The notes beneath the pieces are model-generated. The model had not been told where the DNA came from and ran no database searches. It worked only from the letters and a program-made list of their open reading frames with translations. A stretch of DNA of 64,000 bases from Callipepla californica brunnescens (taxonomy: Eukaryota > Chordata > Aves > Galliformes > Odontophoridae): the NCBI GenBank assembly GCA_023055505.1, contig JALIRH010000001.1, positions 121,555,723 to 121,619,722 of the forward strand, written 5' to 3'. Shown here in pieces: positions 9,060-19,681 of the stretch. Each line of letters starts with the position of its first letter. The first letter of the stretch is position 1. A program made the translations under genes and the position numbers.

Positions 9060-9700
9060 ATCTCATTTCTTCTGATCTTAATGAAAATACTCTGACTGCA
9101 GAGGCTACGGCACAGTCTTCTCCCATATCTGTCTGCTAATCACTCTCTCCCTCCTCTGAAGCTACCTATAATGTCCATTGCTATGGCAACCGAGCATGGT
9201 ATGTACCACAGACAAGACGACATATGCATCTTTTCCTGCTTTAATAGCTGCTCTGATTAGGCTGCTGACTTCCCTCATTGCTGCGTTCCCAAAGGATGTA
9301 TGCACGTGGGTTTGCATCTCCTGGTGGGCAGCTGCTGCTTCTGGTGCTGCGAAGCCTGGTGCATTGTCATCCAAACCATACAGTAAATTTGGGATGTGTT
9401 CCTCTGAGGTTTAATTACATGCGTTTTTAAGTCAGCAGCAAGAAAATATTTTGAAAGAAGCAATGTTCACTGAGCTTCAAGTGTAATTACCCAATAGCTA
9501 AGCATGCCTGGAGAGATGGGAGCTGTTGCATTCTTGGCTTTGTCAGGCAGGTCGGTCATTAAAGTTTAACAAATGAAGCCAATATTTTATCTCAGCAAGT
9601 TTGCACCAGCTCGCATTGATCCATTGGCTGTTTGTTCATGCTGTCCTTCCAAAATACACACCTGTCAATATGCAGCAGCCTCGTGAACTCAAGGACAGGC
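9060..9700. promoter_or_regulatory. Candidate conserved regulatory element with RFX X-box
   Basis: Repeat-free block with densely packed plausible motifs. There is a near-palindromic RFX X-box (9177-9190), two TAATTAC homeodomain cores near 9413 and 9484, an inverted CCAAT (CCATTGG) and TGTTTGTTC forkhead-like string near 9620. The sequence remains non-coding on both strands despite small open frames around 9162-9463. Function is inferred from motif density only. Confidence 0.3.
9177..9190 (-). promoter_or_regulatory. RFX X-box-like palindrome
   Basis: The plus strand reads ATTGCTATGGCAAC; the ideal X-box palindrome is GTTGCTATGGCAAC, so 13 of 14 positions agree. RFX factors bind this motif at ciliary and other genes. 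Placement far from a known start suggests an enhancer, if used at all. Confidence 0.4.
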
Positions 9701-9779
9701 TCATAATGAAGCAAGCAGATGGTTGTGAGCAGTACTTAGAAGATTTACACCATCTTGAAGCTTTTTAACAGCTGCAAGG

Positions 9780-9945
9780 AATCATAGAATTGTAGAATTA
9801 TAGAGTGGCTTGGGTTGGAAGGGACCTTAAAGATCAGAGTTCCAATGCCCTGCCATGGGCTGGTTGCCACCAGATTAGGCTGCCCAGGGTCCCATTCAGC
9901 CAGGTCTGTGGCATCCACAGCTGCTCTGGGCAGCCTGTGCTTGAG
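9780..9945 (-). mobile_element. CR1 LINE 3' fragment, antisense
   Basis: Starts with tail octamers (AATCATAGAATTGTAGAATT), then GGCTTGGGTTGGAAGGGACC, CTGCCATGGGCTGG and a diverged CCATTCAGCCAGGTCTG segment, fading near 9945. Open frames on both strands here derive from the element. Confidence 0.9.
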
Positions 9946-11258
9946 GTTGATTGGAAAAGCAGAAAACAGTCTTCTCCAACCCAGAAAGACATGTGGAGAC
10001 AGCCTGTCTCCACCCTTAGAGTCCTCCAGAAACAAGTGCTCAGGACTTTATGTGTAGCTGAATTTGCTGGCATTGACCTGGTTTCACATCAGCCTTGGCC
10101 AGGATGACCTGAAGATCTTCAGAAGTAAGATGCTAATCCCATAACACTGTGCAGCAAGGAAATGTGCCCCCATTTCCCCTCCTGAGTTCTTAGCTTAGGG
10201 TGTTGGTTTCCTTTCATCCATCCTCTTCAAGATGTAAGCGTGGAGGATGGAAGAGGGAGGGTTGTTGGTTGGCCAACACAATGAAGACATTGTTGCTCTA
10301 CCTGAATGCATCTGGCAATGTAAACACTGGGGCAGGAAAAGAGCTAGGTAAGCTGAAGCTGCCTCTGGAACATGGACAATGGGATAAAAAATGGTGCAGA
10401 AAGATATTATAGATAGAAATGTGATGTTTTCTGTCTGCAGCAGTGAAAGAAATCTAGCAAGGAATAGATAAAATAGCCTAGAAATTTCTGCTGATCCTCT
10501 CAGAAATGTCATTATTTTGTTATGTGTTCAAAATCATATCTGTTTAGTGTGTTTCCTCTTTTTATTCCCCTTTACTCTTACTCTGCCCTACTGCCTGCAG
10601 CAAAGCCTCCCAGGAGCTCACCTGACCCTTAAATCCCAAACCTGCAGCCCACTGTTTCCTCTGAAACCTACTGATGACTCAGAGAATGCCAGGGAGGTGT
10701 GCTGCAAAACACGGGCTCCCTGGGAGAGAAAAGCTGTGCTTTTGTATGGAGCAATGAAGGCACCCGAGGTACCTTGAGATAAAAAAGCTAGGGAGATAAG
10801 GCAGCTCTGTTTTACTGGGAGGCACATTCACGAGAATCAGCAGTGCTTCGATGTTTAAATACCAGAAGTGCCTCTTTTCTGGGCCAATGGGGTTTGTGCA
10901 TATTATTCCTGCTAAGGTAAAAACCCGTATTTGTGCACGCCAGCTGTAACGAGGTTGAATTTCCAACCGAGCTGGCTCTCTCAACTGATTACTTTTTCCT
11001 CTGAACTACACAGAAATGTTGCTGCTATCCCTGCTGATAACCTCCTCCCACTGAGTGCTGCGGTGAGGCTGCTGGAGTCTATTGTCCAAGTTGTTTATGG
11101 TTTGAGATGTTGTTGAGGGTGAATACGTGAATAGCTGAGCCCTAGGCTTCCTGGGGGAAGCCTAGTTTTACAAAATTCGTTGAAAATTAATTACACTTGA
11201 GCTCCACTGTTGGCCAACAGTGATGTAGGAGGCAGAAAGGAAGAAAGGAAGAAGGGGA
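9946..11258. other. Unique non-coding sequence with one exon-like block
   Basis: Mostly unremarkable. The only structured piece is an acceptor-to-donor block at 10601-10768, listed separately. Toward 11240 the sequence becomes AAGG-rich just before a CR1 copy. Confidence 0.45.
10601..10768 (+). other. Exon-like block (weak candidate)
   Basis: A strong polypyrimidine stretch (about 10550-10590) ends in CTGCCTGCAG at 10600. The block of 168 bases (56 codons) that follows is open in the frame starting at its first base, and it ends CCCGAG|GTACCT. The donor is imperfect at +4/+5, the encoded peptide has no recognisable family, and no partner exon is visible. It may be chance or a non-coding RNA exon. 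Confidence 0.15.
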
Positions 11259-11549
11259 CAGACTCTTTTGCAGGGTCTGTTGTGATAGAACAAGGGGAAA
11301 AGGTTTTAAACTAAAGAGCATGAGATTTAGATTGGATATAAAGAAAAAGTTTCCTGTGGTAAGGGTGGTGAAGCAGTGGAGTAAGTTGCATAGGGAGGTG
11401 GTGGATGCCCAATCCATGGAGACACTCAAACTCAGGCTGGATGGGTCTCTAAGCACCTGATGGAGCTGTAGGTGTCCCTGTTCACTGAATGGGAGTTGAA
11501 CAAGATCACCTTTGAAGATCTCTTCCAACTCAAATGATTCTATGATTCC
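11259..11549 (+). mobile_element. CR1 LINE 3' end, sense, ~290 bp
   Basis: Begins near CTTTTGCAGGGTCTGTTGTG, continues with TAGATTGGATATAAAGAAAA, GAGGTGGTGGATGCCC and CCTGATGGAGCTGTAGGTGT, and ends CTTCCAACTCAAATGATTC / TATGATTCC. A well preserved 'AACTCAAATGATTCTATGATTC' type tail. Confidence 0.93.
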
Positions 11550-12005
11550 AAGTGATGCAAAAAACAGGCTATACACACAGCTTGGGAGCACGGAGAAGCT
11601 CGGACTTATGTGGTGGGACCTTGGAAAAACAGGTGTATCTTCTTGGTTTTTTGTTTTTTTTTTTCTGCCCTTTGAACACTTCAATGAGGGTGAAAATCCT
11701 CATGGACTGCAGCCTCTTGGATGCTCGTTTCTCATCCTTGCTGACTACAAATTAATTATTTCTTACTTTAGGTGAAGATACCTCATGCTATTGCAGGAAG
11801 CCGCTCCCATTTTTAGCAAAGATAGGCATCAATCCCATTCTTCCTCCTGGTTTGAGTAAGCCAGATGTTTCTTTGTATTCACACATTTTCTGTTGTCAAC
11901 AAGAGATGAAATATCTTCACTATTTTGCAAGTTTAATACATGGTAGCAGAGTCTTAGTGCCTTCTCACATTGGTGATTGTCTCCTCGGGGTTCATTTCAA
12001 GGTTC
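11550..12005. other. Unique non-coding sequence
   Basis: Contains a T/GT-rich stretch near 11645-11665. No gene or repeat recognised. Confidence 0.45.
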
Positions 12006-12093
12006 TTAGGGACATGATTTGGTGAGCATAATGGTGATGGGTTGACTGGATGATCTTAGTGGTCTTTTTCAACCTTAATGATTCTATGGTTCC
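12006..12093 (+). mobile_element. CR1 LINE 3' end, sense, ~90 bp
   Basis: TTAGGGACATGATTTGGTGA, then GGATGATCTTAGTGGTCTTT and the tail AATGATTCTATGGTTCC. Only the terminal segment remains. Confidence 0.88.
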
Positions 12094-14369
12094 ATATGGG
12101 TGACAATGCTATCTGCTTTTTGGGCTGATACAGCTCTGTGATAACACCAGTGTTTCCTTTGTTCTCTGACACTGACTTTCTGTGCCACAACATTAGCAGA
12201 TTTGTCTTTAAAAACTCTTCCTAGAGTAAGGTTTCAGGTTCGCTCCCACTTCCTAAGGAATACAAATACATATATTTGGTCTCTTCCTGCATTCCTATCT
12301 CTCCAGCTGCTGGCCTTTCTCCTGCAGAGTCACCTTGGCATTTATGGGAAATTTCCATTCACAAAAGCAATTTTACAATGTGTGAAGACCATGACCACCA
12401 AATTCAACGTGTCCACCGGTTGTTTGGTGACTTAATGGCATGGTGCACATTGCCATGAAATTCATTTCAACCTGAATTGTTACTACACTGTATGGGATGG
12501 TGAGGAAATGTTGACCGTTATTCTGTGCAGACTTGAAATGGACTTGGTGGGGTTGCTTAACTTTCTTCCTTCTCATAATTCTTCACAGAGCAATTATAGT
12601 TACAATACTTGGAACTGGAACATGCATTTTTTGTTCATTTCTATGCTGTTTCTCCCAGAATGTGTCCTCAGACCAACTTTAATTGCCACCTTTTTCTACA
12701 CACAGTTAATACATCAGTATTTGATCTAACTAGCTCCCACACCTAAGCATTTTTCACCCACTGTTTTCTATGTAATTCACCTTAATCAGTCAGTAATTCA
12801 TTCCACCATGATTTTTTCCACTTCTCTATGTCTTTATAGTTTGACAGTAACAAGTGCATTATTTTTTATCAGTTTACCTCCTATTCCTCTTAGACACAGG
12901 GTGTTCACAAGCAGTGCTAGAACACACTGCTAAAAGGATGGAAAAATTGTTGTTACTACATGGTCTTTCCTATTTCTTCTCTGTCTCAGGATTGACACCA
13001 TTTTTGTTGTGTAAGCTACATTCTTGACTGTGATCTGGCATGATGGTGTCCAGCAAGAGTGCTGAGAAAAATACTCTTTTGGTGAACCCACCTTCTCAAC
13101 ATTCACGGTCCACCAGGACTCCTCTTGGTGCTCCACAGCCCCAGTGGTGCTCCTATGGAATATCTTTTCCCATCTCTGTTACACATCTCATTTTCTCTTG
13201 GTTAATGAGGCTTTCTATGCCCTGAAATAGTTTACTTGCTCAGCCTGTGGATGTTTTCTTCTGCTTTGATTTGTGCTTTTATTTCTGCTCTCCCACAATC
13301 CTTGGCTCTGTTAGTATTTTGCCTCTAATGTTCTTGTTTTGATGTTTGTCCAGCTCCTCCTTGTTTGCTTAGGCCTCCCAATAAGTTTCCTACTGCGTTC
13401 TCTATTACTTCCTTAAATATTTCCCATCTGGTCTCTGCTGAGATTTCTTTATCATTCCAAATTAATGGCCTGAAACATTCTCCAAGCATTATCTTCACTG
13501 TCTATCTCATAGACTTGCCTTTTAACATTGCAGGATCAAATTTAGCTCCAGTGTCACCCCTATTTCCCTTGGGCTTTAATGTGTTTGTCATCTTTCCAAT
13601 AGTAATTCACTATTGCTGCTGCCCTTCAGCGTGGCTATAGACTTTCACATCCAGCAGAGCTTCTGTTGTGCCTTTTGCTGATAATCGTGAGGTCCATCTG
13701 TTTTTGTGTGTGACCATCTGGTGACCCCTTGTAAATCCACGAGGGAGACAAATGCCAGCAGTGATAAGGCTATGCACCTCAACATCGAGTCTGCCCAATT
13801 CTGTGTCACCTAGCTTATTCTTTTGCTTGTTATTTCTGCTTTCATCCTCTGTGTTCCCAGCTTTCACCTTCACAAGTGCCTAGTAAGCTGGGGCCTCATT
13901 TCAGATGTTCTATCAATAAAATTTATTATTTTTTCCCTTCTCTGCAACTCGTTTTGGTGCATAACAGCAAATCACAGATAGGCAGAGATTGCTGCAAGCT
14001 GCAGTAAAATCTGCCGTGGACGATCTGCTCAGATGTTGTTTTCCCATTGTACACAGAAGCCCTTATTCCTCTTGTACATGGAGTCAACATTATTTATGTG
14101 TTTTATTTATGAAAAAGGAAAGAGAAGGGAAGGCAAGACAAGAAACCTTATGAGGTTTAACGAAGTCAAGTGTAACCTCTTGCATCTGAGTTGAGTCAGT
14201 CCCAATCATGAATACAGACAGGGTGAAGAATGAGTTGTGAGAAGCTCTGGGGAGGACATGGGATTGTTTGTTGATTAAAAATTAAAAATTGAACATAAGC
14301 CAAGAATGTGTGCTTGCAGCCCAGAAAACCAACTGTACCCTGGGCTGGGAGGGACTGTATGTCAGGGGT
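12094..14369. other. Unique non-coding sequence
   Basis: AT- and pyrimidine-rich unique DNA. Open frames at 12202-12435, 13365-13640 (+) and 13610-13873 (-) have no recognisable domains. No splice-consistent exon chain is visible. Confidence 0.45.
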
Positions 14370-14591
14370 GTGGTGGTAGGACAAGGGGTGACAGAGGGGA
14401 GGTTTAGATCAGATATAAGGAAGAAATTATTGCCAGTGAAGGCAGTAAGGCCCTAGCAGAGACTGCACAGAGAAGCTGTGGGTGCCCCACCTCCACCAGT
14501 GCTCAAGGCCAGGCTGGATGGGGCTTTGGGCACTGGGCTATGAAAGGAGTCCCTGCCCATGGAGGTATTGGGGTTGGGTGGACTTTAAGTA
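14370..14591 (+). mobile_element. CR1 LINE 3' region, sense, tail missing
   Basis: Runs from GTGGTAGGACAAGGGGTGAC through TTTAGATCAGATATAAGGAA and CTCAAGGCCAGGCTGGATGG to GTCCCTGCCCATGGAGG and GGGTGGACTTTAAG. It stops before the usual CCTTCCAACC/octamer tail, so the 3' end has been lost by deletion or junction. Confidence 0.85.
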
Positions 14592-17500
14592 TTTGCTGTC
14601 TCCTCCAGTACTGGGAGCAGAAGTACTCCCAATACTCTCCAGAGACGAGAAGAAGAAGAAAGGAAGAGTAAAAGCAAGAAAACTTGTAGGATGAAATAAA
14701 AATAATAATAAATTAAACAAGAGAAAGAGAAGTGGGGGAAGAAAGAAAGAAAGCAAAACAATTGATGTAAAGTCAATCACTTACTGTCTTCCATAGGTAG
14801 ACCAGTGTCCAGCCAATCTCTAAGATAACTAACTTCACTAAAGCCCCTCCACTATGTGTCTCATGCCATTTAAAAGGAGAGAAAACCATTCTTAACTGCT
14901 GAGCATGACATTAGATGGCATGGACTATTTCTTTTATTTGTTGTACTTGTCTACATTAACCCCATCCCAGCCAGACTCCATACACAAGTCCTACCTTCAT
15001 ATTTTGCCTTCCACCACTCATGAGTTTGGTCTCCTTTGACTTAAAATCTGAGTTTTCCTCTGTCTCTCACACAGGGAAGTTGAAGCTTCTTTAGTGGGAA
15101 ACGCAAATTCTCCTTTTGCCTTAGATGAGATAAATTCATAACATTTCATTCAGTAATATCTGATGTGACTTTTCCAGGTCATTCCTGTCCATCACCTAAA
15201 TTTGGAGCTGAAAAATATCTGTATCCCAGCACAGGAACAACCTGTTTTCATTTAATTTTTAGGATGTCTGATGAGATGTTTATTAAAATATTATAAAGCA
15301 GGAAACACTGGTAATTGAGAGGATATGAAAGGATGGAATTCTATTTGAAGTTATCACCTACATCTGGGTGTCTGTGGGTGGGGTATGTGTCTAAGCTCCC
15401 ACGTTAATGAATGAAAACACATTTCCTGCCTAAAACCTTTGTAAGGTTCTGGCTGGGCTCTTCTGCTGGTCACTGGGCACAGGAATAAACTGATCTTGTG
15501 TCACAACATCTGATCCCATGCAGATGTGTAGGCCAACAGATGCCACCTCAAAGGTCAATCAGTGCTTAGCACTAGCTGAGCCTCTGGTCAACACAGGCAG
15601 CCTAGTCAAAATTCAGCTACACAAATACAGGTGTTGAGTTTCAGAGGCAGCTGACTCACTTTGCAGACCAAATCTTTGCTTCCCAGTGCTGATTGTGATG
15701 CAGCCTCAACACCCACTGAGGCAGTGATGTGTGTATGCCTCACCAAGCTGCACTGGGGAAGTTAGCTACCTCAAGGAATTATTAATCACCTTAAATTAAC
15801 TCTCTTTTGTTAACACCTAAAAATATTAAAAGTCTGGATTAACTGTGAATGTCTTCCAGCACAATTTTTCAGTAGTTCACTGTATAGAGTCCTTCCAGAG
15901 ACAGCCAAATCTCAATAACCATTGCAACGTTCTCGGTTTTGTCACTTAAACCACTACAAAATAGAACGACATTTCAAATAAGTCTTGAGGATTTAATGCT
16001 TCAGATATTATGAGGCTTTCTTTGCTCTGCTTTAAATAACCATGTAAACTCTTGGAGAATGGAAATAGTGAACCAGGCTTGATTGGTGTTATGGCCTCCA
16101 TTTGGGAGTCCTTGATTCTTTCTGTGTTCAGGGAGTTAATTCCCTTTTGTGAACCCTTAAGGTCAACGTGTATATCAATTTCATATCACCTTCATTTCTT
16201 AACAGCTAAAATAATGGGCCCAACCAGGGTTGGAATAGGATAACAGAGGATGAAATAATTTACAACTGATATAGGACTGACTATTCTAGAACACATCTCT
16301 GGAGACCTCTTCAGTCACAGTTTGTTGCAGGAAGAGTCAATAACTAAATAGAAATGTACACTCAGAAATGAGAGAAATTGATAGTTACAAAAAATATGTA
16401 TCTTAAAGTCTGAATTTAGGAAAATCGGTGAGATATATTGAATTGCCAAAGGTGCTCTACAGGGCATAATCGATAAATCCATGGTCAGACCAGAGTGCTG
16501 CCACATGATTTCCTCTCCTGTTTTGCTTGACTGTTTTTTATTGCTTGTGCTTCAAAGGGTAGCCCAAGCTTCTGAGTAATGTCTTGCACAGCCAACATAT
16601 AGATGCACTGGTTGGCATGAGCAGCAAGCTGGTAAAACCAGACTACACTTTGCTTAGACTTGATCTTCAGGCCAAGTCTTCTCTGAAGATGGGCCTTTTA
16701 TTTCAAACAGATTCCCATTTTGTGACACCATTTTTAGCAGAAAATTTTCTCCTGAGCCTCAGATTGCGAGCTCTAAAACTGAGTCATCCCAGGAAACATA
16801 GAAGAAAGTAGAAAGCAGTGATGGGATTTAGACCAATGGGCCTCCCCTATTCAAAGCACTGGTCCACAGACTTTGATGTGGAAGAAACTCAACACATAGC
16901 TCAGTGCATCTTCATGTCATTCTGTGACACCTGTGATAGTGAGTAGAAGGCAGCTCATTGTTTCCACTGGAAGTGACTTCAGTGACATTTTGACCTTCAG
17001 TATCCATCAAAACACATTAAAAGTGATAAAGCTTAGCACTAACAAGCTATCTGAGGGTATCTGAGTGTGTGTTTCCTAATAAAAGAGACCCACAGGTATA
17101 AATACATCTTGGAAAATCTCAGCTTTTTGCAGTGAAGCAAAGTGAGCAGTTTGAAGTCGTGCAGATAATTTCACTCTCTGAGTTTTGGGCACTTCACTTT
17201 CTCATCTTGGTTACAGATCCCCGAAGACTGGCCCAAACTTTCATTTATTATAAAATGTCCGACTCTTGCCCCACTGCTGAATTCAGCCTATAACAACCTG
17301 CAGCCATGTAAATGAAAAACACATTCTGACTTTCTGAGGGTACATTTGGGAGAGGAGAAAAATCGTTAAACATCTGTGAAGGCACATAACAGAGATACTT
17401 TCCCCATGTTAAGCAATTTGCAGTGCCAGCATCTGTTTATTTATATGGTGCCACCATGACAGCAGTGTGAGGAGGATCTTCAGGTGATATGACATGAGAG

Positions 17501-19412
17501 AAGGAGGATATGGCATGAAAAGCCTGGGAGACAAGGATGTGCTCTTCTATTGGACTCATCACAGCCAAAATCAAGGATCTCCAGAAAATGCAACCCCTTC
17601 TGTAGTGTCATCCAACTTCAGGGTTAGAGAAGAGATGGGGAAGATGGATTATAGATTTAGAAACAGAATGTCAAGTTTTGCACAGTCACATACTTTAAAA
17701 CTGGAGGGAAATTAAATGCCATCCTCCTTGACTTCACTGAAGGAGCAGAAATCACCATTCTTGGAGGAGTCTAGAAATATATCTGAATCCCTTCTGGAGA
17801 GTAACTGTGATTTGTGGGTTATGTGTAGGGGTCATAGTAACTACAACAACATGAGATCAAGTACTGAGAACCTCAGCACTATAGACTGCTGTATGAAAAA
17901 TTTAATTCTTGGGAGTTTTTGCAGGAAAAACAGACTTTTCAGAATCACTGGGCTTTGGGCATGTGCTTTATTCTCTGATGGGATGGCACTACGTCTGGCC
18001 ATGCACCACAGAGGGAAGAACTGCTGCTCTGTGTGAATGCTGACCTTGTGCAGAGAAAGAAACCAACCTGGTCAGTAAACACAAAGAGAAATGAGATCAA
18101 AGAGTGTTTCTCTGTCCAGGACAGCTCTCATTGTCAGTCTCAGGCACTCATGTCAATTGATTGCCATAGTAACTGGTTCACTATCTCTTATGTGCATGGC
18201 TGTGTTGATGATGACTCTCACCAGAGAGATGAGGAATTGGGGCAAAAAAGCCATATTCAAATCTCCTTTTATGATACCTCTATTCAAGAAGCAAAGACTC
18301 ATTCAGCCCTTTCAGGCCTCACAGCAACCATGGGAATTGGATGCTGTAGGTGCCTCTCATAGTCATCCTTTCCATCACTTCCCAAGGACCTAACCCAAAT
18401 ATGCTGTCAGCTACCAGGCTGCAAGTCTGACCCTCAGTTTCTTTTCTTACAGTTATACAGTTATGTGCTTACATTTCTGTAAAAAAGTGCTTTGAATTTA
18501 GACTCAATCCAAGCTAACCCTTGAATATCTGCAATATCAATTTGGGTTGGTTTTCCTTCCCTGTGTCTGCAGGGAAAGGTCTCTGTTAGTCAAATGATTA
18601 TTCTTGGAATAATAAAAACTTGCAGATGGAACCAAGAGCCTGGCTGACGCAGACAATAAAACCATGGGAAGGCGTGCAGAAAGAAGAGGTTGCTTTGGCT
18701 TACCAGACTTAGAACTCTCCCAGTCTGAAGGCCTCTTGCTTTAACCCCTTGCTGTTCAGATCCTTCAGTATTAACCCAGATGCTGAGATGGAATGCAGTC
18801 AGAGAGTATGGAAGGAAATTTGTAAATGAAATAACAGTGGTACCTTCAGTCTGAAGTGTGCAGCCTGCAGCTCACAGCTCACAGTGTAACAGTGTGTTTA
18901 AGGAGGGAGGAATTGAAACAGAAATGTGAAGTTACCACTCTGTGTTACTCTGCAGATAGAGGTGTCCTAAGTTTTGGAGCAAATATCAGCACCTATTGTA
19001 ATACCAGTATTGTAATTACATTATAACAGAGATTATTACAACTTTGGGATCTATTTATGCTTACAATTCCCTAAGTGAGAGCTTAAGTCTGTTCCCTGCT
19101 CACTATGTCAATATATGTAGTGAATGCATCTGTTGAACTGATCCCCAAAGGATTCCTCAAAACCTCAAAGGTTTTGCAGGCATTGACAGAACAGAACATG
19201 GTGCATCAGCACACACATAAAGAACAATGCATATGTAACCTGCTAAAATATCTTAATGACTTATGCTTCTGTGTTGTGTTGTTGCCTCCATTCATTGCTA
19301 AAACCATTGGAGGTGAGAGCTCATGAGCTATGTAACAGATCTCATGCATCTCTAGAGCACCAAGATGCTCCCAAACTGAACTGGAGTTCAGTTTGGCTAA
19401 AAGATTGGAGTT
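14592..19412. other. Unique non-coding sequence, CR1-free for 4.8 kb
   Basis: Starts with a purine-rich stretch (14641-14756, AGAAGAAG, AATAATAATA and GAAAGAAAGAAAG runs), followed by ordinary AT-rich DNA. Three consecutive plus-strand frames of 73-109 codons at 17494-18362 have no recognisable protein and overlap out of frame. I regard them as chance. Confidence 0.45.
14641..14756 (+). repeat. Purine-rich simple sequence
   Basis: Mostly A/G with AGAAGAAGAAGAA, AATAATAATA and GAAAGAAAGAAAG sub-repeats. Low-complexity sequence beginning about 50 bp after the truncated CR1. Confidence 0.75.
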
Positions 19413-19681
19413 CAACAGGACAAGGGGTAATGAATGGCCTCAAGTTGCACCAGGAGAGGTTCAGCTTGCATACTGGGAAAATATTTCTTTCAATGAAAGG
19501 TAATGCATTTGCTCAGGCTGCTCGGGGAGGTGGTGGAGTCACCGTCCCTGAAGGAGTTGAAGAACCATGGGGATGTAGCACTGAGGGTCATGGTTAGTGG
19601 GCACGGTAGGAATGGGTTGAAGTTGGGCTTGGGAATCTTAGATGTCTTTTCCAACCTTAATGATTCTATGATTCTATGATT
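19413..19681 (+). mobile_element. CR1 LINE 3' end, sense, ~270 bp
   Basis: ACAGGACAAGGGGTAATGAA, then GGTGGTGGAGTCACCGTCCC, GATGTAGCACTGAGGGTCAT and GATGTCTTTTCCAACCTTAA, with an intact double octamer tail (ATGATTCTATGATTCTATGA). Body and tail both clear. Confidence 0.95.

Noticed and set aside
17494..18393. Cluster of consecutive plus-strand open frames as a gene
   Set aside because: Frames shift between them without splice signals and the peptides show no recognisable family.
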